Shown one piece after another: positions 1-6,422 of a stretch of DNA of 9,619 nucleotides (the stretch's first letter is position 1; every line of letters starts with the position of its first letter). Location of the stretch: NCBI GenBank assembly GCA_938028585.1, contig CALIZH010000028.1, positions 1 through 9,619 of the forward strand, written 5' to 3'. The DNA is from an uncultured Actinomyces sp. GTDB taxonomy: Bacteria > Actinomycetota > Actinomycetes > Actinomycetales > Actinomycetaceae. The notes under the pieces were generated by a model. That model was not told the origin of the DNA. It saw only the letters and a program-made list of their open reading frames with translations, and made no database searches. Both the position numbers and the translations under genes were made by a program.

Positions 1-2
1 GC

Positions 3-461
3 ACGAAGCTGATCCGCGTGGGTACGTGTGGTGCGCTGCAGCCCGGAATCAACCTTTACGATGTCGTCATCGCTCAGGGAGCATGCACGAACTCGAATTT
101 CATCGATCAATACAACTTCCCGGGAACCTATGCCCCCATTGGCTCCTACCGTCTGATCGAGGCTGTGCGCGAGAATGCAAAGGAAAAGGGAGTGACCACC
201 CACGTGGGTAACGTCCTCTCCTCGGACACTTTCTACAATGCCGATCCGACCTTTAATGAGCGCTGGCAGAAGATGGGCATCATGGCCATCGAAATGGAGA
301 CTGCGGGCCTGTACGCGACTGCCGCCGAAGCCGGGGTTGAAGCTCTGGGAATCTTTACCGTCTCTGACTCGCTGGTGACCGGTGAAGAAACCACCGCACA
401 CGAGCGTCAGACCGCCTTCACCCAGATGATGGAAATTGCGCTTCCTCTGGCGCAGATCTGA
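3..461 (+). CDS. deoD: Purine nucleoside phosphorylase, DeoD type (5' end cut by window edge)
   Basis: Phosphorolysis of purine (deoxy)nucleosides to free base and (deoxy)ribose-1-phosphate in the cytoplasm, the first step of nucleoside salvage. Only the last 152 residues are present. The frame is already open at the window edge and reads TKLIRVGTCGALQPG, which matches the phosphate-binding IIRVGSCGAV segment of hexameric E. coli DeoD near its residue 87. A GTG at position 18 lies inside this conserved motif, so it is not a start. Further family marks are VVIAQGACT, the nucleoside-binding AIEMETAGLYA with its ribose-contacting Glu, and TVSDSL with the Asp that acts on the purine base. The C-terminal length agrees with the 239-residue E. 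coli enzyme. The stop is 20 nt before deoC, so the two are very likely co-transcribed. The family assignment is firm; substrate preference is inferred from homology. Confidence 0.95.
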   Translation, partial: TKLIRVGTCGALQPGINLYDVVIAQGACTNSNFIDQYNFPGTYAPIGSYRLIEAVRENAKEKGVTTHVGNVLSSDTFYNADPTFNERWQKMGIMAIEMETAGLYATAAEAGVEALGIFTVSDSLVTGEETTAHERQTAFTQMMEIALPLAQI

Positions 462-481
462 GGACCTGAAAAAGGAAAAGT

Positions 482-1135
482 ATGAAGAAGTCTGAAGTTG
501 CACATCTGATCGACCATACGATCCTCAAGCCCGAGGCGACTAGTGCCGATGTCGCGCGGATTGTTGAGGAAGGTGCACGTTTTGGTACCTATTCCGTGTG
601 TGTGTCCCCTTCGATGCTCCCGCTCGAGGTTCCTGAAGGACTCAAGGTTGCCTGCGTAGTGGGCTTTCCTTCGGGGGCAGTGAAGCCGAATGTCAAGGCT
701 TACGAAGCCAAGCAGGCTATTGCCGATGGTGCTGACGAGATCGATATGGTCATCAACATTGCCCTGGCAAAAGAAGGCAAGTTCGATCAGGTCGAAGACG
801 AAATCCGAGCTGTTCGCGCGGAGATTCCCGCGGGTAAGGTCCTGAAGGTCATCATCGAATCGGCGGCCTTGAGCGATGAAGAAATCGTTGCCGTGTGCCG
901 CGCTGCCGTTGCTGCGGGTGCTGATTTCGTCAAGACCTCGACCGGTTTCCACCCTGCAGGTGGAGCATCCGTTCACGCGGTGAAGCTCATGCGTGAGACT
1001 GTTGGCGAGGGCGTCGGGGTGAAGGCCTCGGGCGGTATCCGCAATGCAGAGACCGCTGTCGCCATGATCAATGCCGGAGCAAACCGTTTGGGTGTGTCGG
1101 CAACCGCAGCAATTCTTGAAGGCCTTGAGGACTGA
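482..1135 (+). CDS. deoC: Deoxyribose-phosphate aldolase (class I)
   Basis: Cytoplasmic Schiff-base aldolase that cleaves 2-deoxyribose-5-phosphate into glyceraldehyde-3-phosphate and acetaldehyde. The protein has 217 residues, normal for the short bacterial DeoC forms, and spans one TIM barrel. It opens with the typical LIDHTILKPEAT. The catalytic set is visible: Asp88 in DEIDMVIN, the Schiff-base Lys151 in FVKTSTGF, and Lys181 in VKASGGIR, corresponding to E. coli Asp102, Lys167 and Lys201. The ATG at 482 is preceded by the purine-rich AAAAGGAAAAG, a good ribosome site at suitable distance, so this start is well supported. The gene lies 20 nt after deoD and only 2 nt before the mutase ATG, so translational coupling is likely. 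It consumes the product of the DeoD and mutase steps. Confidence 0.97.
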   Translation: MKKSEVAHLIDHTILKPEATSADVARIVEEGARFGTYSVCVSPSMLPLEVPEGLKVACVVGFPSGAVKPNVKAYEAKQAIADGADEIDMVINIALAKEGKFDQVEDEIRAVRAEIPAGKVLKVIIESAALSDEEIVAVCRAAVAAGADFVKTSTGFHPAGGASVHAVKLMRETVGEGVGVKASGGIRNAETAVAMINAGANRLGVSATAAILEGLED

Positions 1136-1137
1136 AT

Positions 1138-2814
1138 ATGAACCTTATTGAACGTGCCCAACAGTGGGTTGATCACGATCCGGATCCCGTAACCGCCGAA
1201 GAGCTCGGATCATTGGTCCAAGCCGCTCGCGAAGGCGATGAGAGCGCACTTACCGAATTGGGCCGTGCCATGAATGGTCCCTTGCAATTCGGTACCGCTG
1301 GCCTGCGTGGTGAGATCGGTGCCGGCGAGTCGCGGATGAACCTTGCGGTTGTTATCCGTGCGACGGCTGGCTTGTGTGCAGTGCTCCTCAAGCACGCTCC
1401 GCGCACTCCGCGTGTCGTCATCGGATGCGATGCCCGCTACGGTTCGGTTGACTTCGCTCACGCAGCCGCGCGTGTGGCCTCGGCAGCGGGATGCGAGGTG
1501 CTCTTGCTTCCCCTGATGAACCCAACCCCGCTCACTGCTTTCTCGGTGCGCGAGCTGGACGCAGATGCGGGAATCATGGTGACCGCCTCGCACAATCCTC
1601 CTCGCGACAACGGCTACAAGGTCTATCTGGGCGGAACAGTCGTGACGGATGCCGGTCAGGGCGTCCAGATCGTTCCTCCCTTTGATGCAGAGATCGCCTC
1701 GGCGATTGCTTCTGCCCCCTTTGCCGATCAAATTGCACAAAATGATGAACTCATCGTCAATGTGGATCCCCGCGAAGACTACATTGCCCGCGCAGCCTCT
1801 TTGGCCTCGGGAAGCGCTGAAAGCAAGGCTGACCTGGGGATTACTCTGACGGGAATGCACGGTGTGGGCGCTGCGCTCACAAAGAAGGTCCTGGAAGAAG
1901 CCGGCTTCACCAATGTCACTCTGGTTGCCGAACAGGCCGATCCGGATCCCGATTTCCCGACCGTCTCCTTCCCGAACCCGGAAGAACCTGGGGCGTTAGA
2001 CCTGGCAATCGCGCACGCCGCCGCGCACGGATCGGATCTGATCATTGCTGTTGATCCCGATGCTGACCGCTGTGCGCTCGCTGTCCCCGACAGTGAATCT
2101 GCGACCGGCTGGCGTCAGCTCTCCGGTGATGAGATCGGATCATTGCTGGGTGAATTCCGTGCTCAGAGCGCACCTTCTGACGCGGTTTTTGCGAACTCGA
2201 TTGTCTCCTCGCGACTTTTGGGCAAGATCGCTGAGGGCCACGGCTTGAAGTACCAGCACACGCTGACCGGCTTTAAGTGGATTGCCCGCGTTCCTGGCCT
2301 CTACTTCGGCTACGAGGAAGCAATCGGTTTCTGCCCCGATCCTTCGCGTGTACGCGATAAGGACGGTATTGCAACATCTGTCGTCGCAGCCTCCCTCTTC
2401 GCGCAGCTCAAGACTGAGGGTCGCAGCGCGAAGGATGAATTGGAACGCATGGCGCGCCTATATGGTCTGCACGTGACTGCTCCCTTGACCTTCCGCGTCG
2501 ATCGGCTGGAGCTCATTGCTGAAGGAATGCAGCGCCTGCGCGCTCAGCCGCCGACAACCCTTGCCGGTGCTGAGGTTGAAGGCGTCGTGGACCTGTCGAA
2601 GGGCTGGGATGGCCTTCCCGGAACAGATGCACTTATGGTCACCACCACCGCTGGAGACCGCGTGATCGCACGTCCTTCGGGCACTGAACCTAAGCTCAAG
2701 TGCTACTTGGAAGTGATTCTTCCCGTCGAGGAAGGCGCTGAGGTGCCCTGGGAGGCCGCTCGTGCTCGCCTAGAGAGCATCAAGGCTGAGTTTGGCGCTG
2801 CGATCGGGATCTGA
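1138..2814 (+). CDS. PGM2-like phosphosugar mutase, probable phosphopentomutase
   Basis: Member of the alpha-D-phosphohexomutase superfamily, 558 residues. The four domain signatures are intact and in order: the substrate/entry motif FGTAGLRGEIGAG (51-63), the phosphoserine loop VTASHNPP with Ser151, the magnesium loop DPDADR (306-311), the sugar-binding GYEEAIG (391-397), and the phosphate-binding RPSGTEPK (512-519). The GTAGLRG...GAG...RMN arrangement is typical of the PGM2 branch, whose human member works mainly as a phosphopentomutase. Its place directly after deoD and deoC, with no deoB present, suggests that it converts (deoxy)ribose-1-phosphate to the 5-phosphate, linking the two neighbours. 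A phosphoglucomutase or phosphomannomutase activity cannot be excluded from sequence, and databases often label such proteins ManB/PmmB. ATG 1138 lies 2 nt after the deoC stop, with a GAGG at 1127-1130 inside deoC as its likely ribosome site. Confidence 0.9.
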   Translation: MNLIERAQQWVDHDPDPVTAEELGSLVQAAREGDESALTELGRAMNGPLQFGTAGLRGEIGAGESRMNLAVVIRATAGLCAVLLKHAPRTPRVVIGCDARYGSVDFAHAAARVASAAGCEVLLLPLMNPTPLTAFSVRELDADAGIMVTASHNPPRDNGYKVYLGGTVVTDAGQGVQIVPPFDAEIASAIASAPFADQIAQNDELIVNVDPREDYIARAASLASGSAESKADLGITLTGMHGVGAALTKKVLEEAGFTNVTLVAEQADPDPDFPTVSFPNPEEPGALDLAIAHAAAHGSDLIIAVDPDADRCALAVPDSESATGWRQLSGDEIGSLLGEFRAQSAPSDAVFANSIVSSRLLGKIAEGHGLKYQHTLTGFKWIARVPGLYFGYEEAIGFCPDPSRVRDKDGIATSVVAASLFAQLKTEGRSAKDELERMARLYGLHVTAPLTFRVDRLELIAEGMQRLRAQPPTTLAGAEVEGVVDLSKGWDGLPGTDALMVTTTAGDRVIARPSGTEPKLKCYLEVILPVEEGAEVPWEAARARLESIKAEFGAAIGI

Positions 2815-2826
2815 ATAATTTCCGAG

Positions 2827-2863
2827 GCCGCACTCGTTGTGCAGTGCGCACTGTAGCTGCGGC
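2827..2863 (+). repeat. Nested inverted repeat after the mutase gene
   Basis: GCCGCA (2827-2832) pairs with TGCGGC (2858-2863), and between them lies the perfect 12-bp palindrome CAGTGCGCACTG (2842-2853). It sits 12 nt after the mutase stop and just before the terminator hairpin. It could be an additional RNA hairpin protecting the 3' end or a protein-binding site. The sequence shows only the symmetry. Confidence 0.5.
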
Positions 2864-2868
2864 GCGTG

Positions 2869-2916
2869 AAAGACCTTTGGTGGGTGTTGCCTACGGGCGG
2901 CACCCACCAGTCTTTT
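2869..2916 (+). terminator. Intrinsic terminator of the deo operon
   Basis: A 14-bp stem, TGGTGGGTGTTGCC (2878-2891) with GGCGGCACCCACCA (2896-2909), including two G-U pairs, closes a UACG loop flanked by C and G, the very stable UNCG tetraloop. AAAGAC (2869-2874) and GTCTTT (2910-2915) extend the base past a three-base bulge and supply a short T run. The T run is only four long, so termination may be incomplete. Confidence 0.75.
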
Positions 2917-3028
2917 ACGCTTCCTTGTGATGCTTTTCCCCGGAAGCACTGCTTCGCCATTGATCTTCCTGTTACCGCCTGCGCGTGGTTGACTCGCAAC
3001 AAACATTCGAGGCTGGCAGGATAAAGGT

Positions 3029-4513
3029 GTGAGCGAAGAAAACATCCCATCGGATATGCAGCCGCAAGATTTTCACGATCATCTGCTTTTACAAGCCTTC
3101 GCGTGGGATCTTCCCGCCGATCAAAGCCTCTGGAGGAGCATTGCCGCTTCTGCGCAGGACATTGCGGACCTGGGAATTGAAGGTGTCTGGCTTCCACCCG
3201 CCTATAAGGGCTATATGGGACGCGAAGATGTCGGCTACGGCGTCTACGACATGTACGACTTGGGTGAGTTCGACCAAAAGGGAAGCGTCGGGACAAAGTA
3301 CGGGACAAAGGAAGAGTATCTGGCTGCCATTGATGCCCTTCATGCAGCGGGTATTCACGTAATTGCCGATATTGTCTTTAACCATCGCCTGGGTGGGGAT
3401 GAGACCGAAGATGTCCGTGCACGCAGGGTTGATCCGGGGAACCGGATGCAGGTGATCTCCGATGAAGAGACGATCCGCGCATGGACTCGTTTTACTTTCC
3501 CGGGCCGAGCTGGAACCTACTCCGATTTCCAATGGGATTGGCAGTGTTTCAACGGTATCGATTGGGACGAAAACACGAAGAGTAACGCTGTCTGGCTTTT
3601 TGACGGTAAAGAATGGGACCCGACTGCCGGTGAAGAGTTGGGCAACTACGACTACCTCATGGGCTGCGATGTTGATGTCTCTTTACCGCAGGTTAATGAG
3701 GAATTAGACCGCTGGGGCCGCTGGTACATCGAAACTACGGGCGTCGATGCCCTGCGCTTGGATGCCGTTAAACACATCGGTTCAGATTTCTTTGCGCGCT
3801 GGCTGCCAAATTTACGTGAAGCAACCGGCAAACTTCTTCCCGCTGTAGGGGAGTATTGGAGCTACGACGTGGGGCAGCTGTGCTCCTACCTTGACCGAGT
3901 CCCCGATGTTGCGCTCTTTGATGTCCCACTGCATTTTCACTTCCACGAGGCTTCTGTCTCGGATGGAAATTTTGATCTTTCGCAGCTTTTTGCCAATACC
4001 TTGGTCGGGACTCGCCCAGAACTGGCCGTCACTTTCGTGGAAAACCACGACACACAACCGGGACAATCACTAGAGTCCACCGTTGCTCCTTGGTTCAAGC
4101 TTTCTGCTTACGCCTTGATTTTGCTGCGTGATAGTGGAGTGCCCTGCGTTTTTTGGGGAGATCTTCTGGGTAGCGGTGATTCTCTTCCTGCCGTGAGTGA
4201 ATTACCCTTCCTCATGCGTGTGCGCAAGGCCGCCGCCCAAGGCCCGCAGTTCGATGCATTTGATGATCCCGATGTCGTGGGTTTTTCTCGTCAGGGAATC
4301 GAAGGAGACCCCTCGACTGGCTGCGCCGTCATCCTTTCAGACCGCCTTGCCGGTGAGAAGCGCTTATTCCTTGGGAACTGGCGCGCGGGTGAGACCTGGG
4401 TGTGCGCTATTGGCGAGCACCCGGCCGTCGTTATCGAAGAAGACGGGTGGGCAACTTTCCCGGTTTCCAATGGTGGTCTTTCCGTTTACTTTCCCGAGGC
4501 CGCGCGTCTGTAA
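3029..4513 (+). CDS. amyA: Cytoplasmic alpha-amylase, GH13 (AmyA/subfamily 5 type)
   Basis: Endo-acting hydrolase of alpha-1,4-glucans (EC 3.2.1.1). The 494 residues align over almost their whole length with the 495-residue E. coli cytoplasmic AmyA, for example WLPPAYKG, DLGEFDQKGS, TKYG and LGNYDYLMG. GH13 regions are complete: DIVFNH (114-119), nucleophile Asp245 in ALRLDAVKHI, acid/base Glu275 in AVGEYWS, and transition-state Asp341 in VENHDTQP. There is no signal peptide, so the likely substrates are internal glycogen or imported maltodextrins. The GTG start at 3029 has AGG about 8 nt upstream. An in-frame ATG at 3056 (residue 10) is an alternative, and the barrel begins only after it. 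The gene stands alone between the deo terminator and a convergent tetR, with an 11-nt gap to the latter and no visible terminator between them. Codon use is like the rest of the segment (54 of 100 codons sampled from 3761 end in G or C), so there is no sign of recent transfer. Confidence 0.95.
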   Translation: MSEENIPSDMQPQDFHDHLLLQAFAWDLPADQSLWRSIAASAQDIADLGIEGVWLPPAYKGYMGREDVGYGVYDMYDLGEFDQKGSVGTKYGTKEEYLAAIDALHAAGIHVIADIVFNHRLGGDETEDVRARRVDPGNRMQVISDEETIRAWTRFTFPGRAGTYSDFQWDWQCFNGIDWDENTKSNAVWLFDGKEWDPTAGEELGNYDYLMGCDVDVSLPQVNEELDRWGRWYIETTGVDALRLDAVKHIGSDFFARWLPNLREATGKLLPAVGEYWSYDVGQLCSYLDRVPDVALFDVPLHFHFHEASVSDGNFDLSQLFANTLVGTRPELAVTFVENHDTQPGQSLESTVAPWFKLSAYALILLRDSGVPCVFWGDLLGSGDSLPAVSELPFLMRVRKAAAQGPQFDAFDDPDVVGFSRQGIEGDPSTGCAVILSDRLAGEKRLFLGNWRAGETWVCAIGEHPAVVIEEDGWATFPVSNGGLSVYFPEAARL

Positions 4514-4524
4514 CGGGAGAACTG

Positions 4525-5157
4525 CTACTTGGCCTCGTCCGCGGAAGTCATGAGGACGGGGGAGGGGCGCAGATTGCGCATACCGTTCCACACAAGGTTA
4601 ACGACGTGCGAGGCGACTTCTTCCTTGCTCATTCGACGCTCGTCAAGCCACCACTGTCCCACCTGTGCAATCAGGCCGACAAGCATTTGTGCATACAGGG
4701 GTGCCCACTTGGGATCCATATGCGCATGAGAAAACTGCTCAGCCAAGAGGTGTTCAACCTTAATGGCGACATCTCCAAGCAGTGAAGAGTAAGAGCCGGA
4801 CGTTGAATTCTGTGGGGCATCACGCACCAGGATTCGGAAACCATCCGTATGAGATTCGATGTAGCTCAGCAGGGCGAGTGCTGAATCCTCAAGGATCATT
4901 CGCGGGCGCTTATGGGAATCCAGAGCGGCTTCCAATGCGCTCATGAGTGCCTGGACTTCTCGGTCCACAATGACGGCGTAGAGGCCTTCTTTTCCCCCGA
5001 AATGCTCATAGATAACGGGTTTTGAGATCTTTGCGTGAGCGGCAATTTCCTCGACACTGGTGCCGTCAAATCCTTTTGAGGCGAAAGTCGCACGTCCCAC
5101 GGCAACCAATTGCTCGCGACGCGCAAAAGCGCTCATTCTCATCCGCTTCTCGGCCAT
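4525..5157 (-). CDS. TetR-family transcriptional regulator
   Basis: One-component repressor-type protein, 210 residues. The N-terminal DNA-binding domain is clear: helix 1 with ATFASKGFDGTS, then the helix-turn-helix TSVEEIAAHAKISKPVIYEHF region (33-53), followed by GKEGLYAVIVDRE. Residues from about 70 onward form a helical ligand-binding and dimerisation domain that gives no clue to the effector. The start at 5157 is followed by two more in-frame ATGs (5142 and 5136). None has a strong ribosome site, so the true N-terminus may be 5 or 7 residues shorter. The gene diverges from the tRNA-Gln-glmU-prs-rplY unit, and a 40-bp dyad lies between them, which suggests autoregulation and possibly control of that unit. 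I recall a TetR gene beside glmU in mycobacteria (Rv1019 next to Rv1018c), so the pairing may be old. The target is inferred, not shown. Confidence 0.93.
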   Translation of the reverse strand: MAEKRMRMSAFARREQLVAVGRATFASKGFDGTSVEEIAAHAKISKPVIYEHFGGKEGLYAVIVDREVQALMSALEAALDSHKRPRMILEDSALALLSYIESHTDGFRILVRDAPQNSTSGSYSSLLGDVAIKVEHLLAEQFSHAHMDPKWAPLYAQMLVGLIAQVGQWWLDERRMSKEEVASHVVNLVWNGMRNLRPSPVLMTSADEAK

Positions 5158-5173
5158 GTCTTAACCGTACACT

Positions 5174-5213
5174 CACACCGTGTCATAGGTTCTAGATGGC
5201 ATAACACGGTGTG
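5174..5213. promoter_or_regulatory. 40-bp interrupted dyad, candidate TetR operator
   Basis: CACACCGTGT (5174-5183) is repeated in exact inverted form as ACACGGTGTG (5204-5213). Each arm is itself a short palindrome, ACAC-C/G-GTGT. The arms are 20 nt apart and centred exactly on TCTAGA (5191-5196). By hand, 15 of 20 positions agree between the two halves. The left arm lies 17 nt upstream of the tetR ATG at 5157. The right arm lies just before CACAAT (5221-5226), a possible -10 box for the tRNA-Gln transcript. Arm centres are 29 bp apart, close to three helical turns. The symmetry is direct observation; binding by the adjacent TetR protein is inference. Confidence 0.65.
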
Positions 5214-5220
5214 TTTATGG

Positions 5221-5226
5221 CACAAT
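5221..5226 (+). promoter_or_regulatory. Possible -10 box of the tRNA-Gln/glmU promoter
   Basis: CACAAT matches four of six positions of the TATAAT consensus and lies 12 nt before the mature tRNA 5' end, which would leave a leader of about five bases. The upstream TGGCAT at 5197-5202 is a poor -35 box at 18-bp spacing. If correct, the right arm of the dyad falls between the two boxes. This is a tentative call. Confidence 0.3.
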
Positions 5227-5237
5227 CTATGTGTCCT

Positions 5238-5308
5238 TCCGCCTTGGTGTAACGGCAGCACAGAGGTTTTTGGTGCCTTTAGTCTAGGTTCGAATCCTAG
5301 GGGCGGAG
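5238..5308 (+). tRNA. tRNA-Gln (anticodon UUG)
   Basis: A full cloverleaf can be folded by hand. The acceptor stem TCCGCCT (5238-5244) pairs with GGGCGGA (5301-5307), with G5308 as discriminator. The D arm is GTG...CAC with the GG of the loop present. The anticodon stem GAGGT/GCCTT closes the loop TTTTGGT, whose bases 34-36 are TTG, decoding CAA. The T arm CTAGG/CCTAG closes TTCGAAT. CCA is not encoded (GCTCA follows), so it must be added by the CCA-adding enzyme. The anticodon stem has two G-U closing pairs. The glmU ATG is only 29 nt beyond the end, so the tRNA is probably cut out of the glmU message. Confidence 0.95.
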
Positions 5309-5337
5309 CTCAGGATGAGCGCGCGTGAAAGGGCGAC

Positions 5338-6369
5338 ATGACTACTCCCACAGCAGTGATTGTTCTGGCCGCCGGCGCCGGAACCCGAATGAAGTCTTCC
5401 CTTCCCAAGGTTGTTCATCCAGTCGTCGGGCGTTCAATGATTGGTCACGCGCTGCACGCAGCTGCGGGGACTCACCCCGATCATCTTGTTGCGGTTGTTC
5501 GTCACCAGCGTGAACTCGTCGCTGCTGAAATCCTGCGCAATAACCCCGATGTGATCATTGCAGACCAGGACGATATTCCCGGAACCGGTCGTGCGGTGCA
5601 ATGTGCTCTTGATGAGCTTCTACGCCGCGGCCATAGTCTTTCGGGCACGATCCTGGTGACCTACGGTGATGTCCCCATGCTTGATGCAGACACCCTTAAT
5701 GCTCTTCTTCGCTCTCATAATGAGCGCGGTGCAACGGTGTCAGTGCTGACGACCATTGTCGATGATCCCACAGGCTACGGGCGGATTATTCGTGATGAGA
5801 CAAGCGGTGATGTCTGTCGAATCGTCGAACAAAAAGATGCATCTGAAGCAGAGCGTCAGATCAGCGAAATCAATGCTGGGATCTACGCATTTGATGGCGA
5901 GTTCCTTCGCGATGCTTTGATGCACGTTGGGACCAATAACAATCAGGGTGAGGTTTACCTCACGGATGTCCTTGCCCAGGCATACCAGGCGGACCGCGTA
6001 ACAAACGGTGTTGTTCTTGACGACCAATGGATGGCGCAGGGCTGCAATGACCGTGTCCAGCTTGCCGAATTGGCCGCAGAAATGAACCGTAGGATCTGCG
6101 TGGAACATATGCGTTCAGGCGTTTCCATTGTGGATCCCTCAAGCACGTGGATCGAATGCGATGTCCGCATCGATGCGGATACAACGATCTATCCCAATAC
6201 TGTTCTGCGCGGTCGCACCGAGATCGCCACGGGCTGTGAAATTGGCCCGGGAACAACACTGACGAATGTGCAGGTCGGGCCAGGGTGTCGCGTGCCTGCC
6301 GCCTGGGTCAGTAACACACGCCTAGAAGGCGATACGATAGTAACGCCTTTTACTTCGATCGAACGGTGA
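5338..6369 (+). CDS. glmU: Short GlmU: UDP-GlcNAc pyrophosphorylase domain with truncated acetyltransferase domain
   Basis: Makes UDP-GlcNAc from GlcNAc-1-phosphate and UTP, the precursor of peptidoglycan. The uridyltransferase domain (about 1-240) is intact: LAAGAGTRMKSSLPK (10-24) for UTP binding, PGTGRAVQ (81-88), YGDVPML with metal-binding Asp111, NAGIYAF, and the GCNDR segment with Asn237. Left-handed beta-helix hexapeptide turns start near 261, but the protein ends at residue 343, where E. coli GlmU has 456. The end, TPFTSIER, aligns by eye with E. coli GPFARLRP near residue 330. The residues known to form the acetyl-transfer site in E. coli (Arg333, Lys351, Tyr366, Asn377) therefore have no counterpart. 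Only 53 nt separate the stop from prs, so the missing part is deleted and is not merely out of frame. The bifunctional role is thus doubtful. Start ATG 5338 has AAAGGG at 5328-5333. Confidence 0.93.
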   Translation: MTTPTAVIVLAAGAGTRMKSSLPKVVHPVVGRSMIGHALHAAAGTHPDHLVAVVRHQRELVAAEILRNNPDVIIADQDDIPGTGRAVQCALDELLRRGHSLSGTILVTYGDVPMLDADTLNALLRSHNERGATVSVLTTIVDDPTGYGRIIRDETSGDVCRIVEQKDASEAERQISEINAGIYAFDGEFLRDALMHVGTNNNQGEVYLTDVLAQAYQADRVTNGVVLDDQWMAQGCNDRVQLAELAAEMNRRICVEHMRSGVSIVDPSSTWIECDVRIDADTTIYPNTVLRGRTEIATGCEIGPGTTLTNVQVGPGCRVPAAWVSNTRLEGDTIVTPFTSIER

Positions 6370-6422
6370 ATAAGGATACTGCTCGACGAAAAAAGTCCGC
6401 ATAAACGGGAGGGACATACCGC

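Larger units (their letters stand above)
2815..3028. other. Non-coding gap between mutase and amylase
   Basis: This 214-nt gap holds the palindrome and terminator listed separately. The remaining part, 2917-3028, should carry the amylase promoter. A TTGACT at 2989-2994 resembles a -35 box but no convincing -10 box follows at 16-18 nt. Two small symmetries are visible: GAAGC-ACT-GCTTC at 2943-2955 and GTTG-N5-CAAC at 2988-3000. Either could be an operator, but both are short enough to be chance. No gene or RNA family is recognisable here. Confidence 0.5.

Noticed and set aside
18..461. GTG at position 18 as a deoD start
   Set aside because: It lies within the conserved IRVGTCGA phosphate-binding motif and the frame is open to the window edge, so the gene is cut by the window and does not start there.
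407..976. Minus-strand open frame opposite the deoD end and deoC
   Set aside because: It is antisense to deoC with all catalytic residues intact on the plus strand, and it has no recognisable domain.
2917..3028. Maltose-type (LacI/MalR) operator or riboswitch before the amylase
   Set aside because: Only 4- and 5-bp symmetries are present and they do not match a known operator or aptamer closely enough to call.
3029..4513. Recent horizontal transfer of the amylase because of its close likeness to E. coli AmyA
   Set aside because: Third-position GC in a 100-codon sample (54) is like that of the manC half (52), and no mobile element borders the gene.
6370..6422. Frameshifted remainder of the GlmU acetyltransferase domain
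   Set aside because: Only 53 nt lie before prs and none of the three frames reads as beta-helix hexapeptides, so a frameshift or sequencing slip at the 3' end does not explain the short protein.
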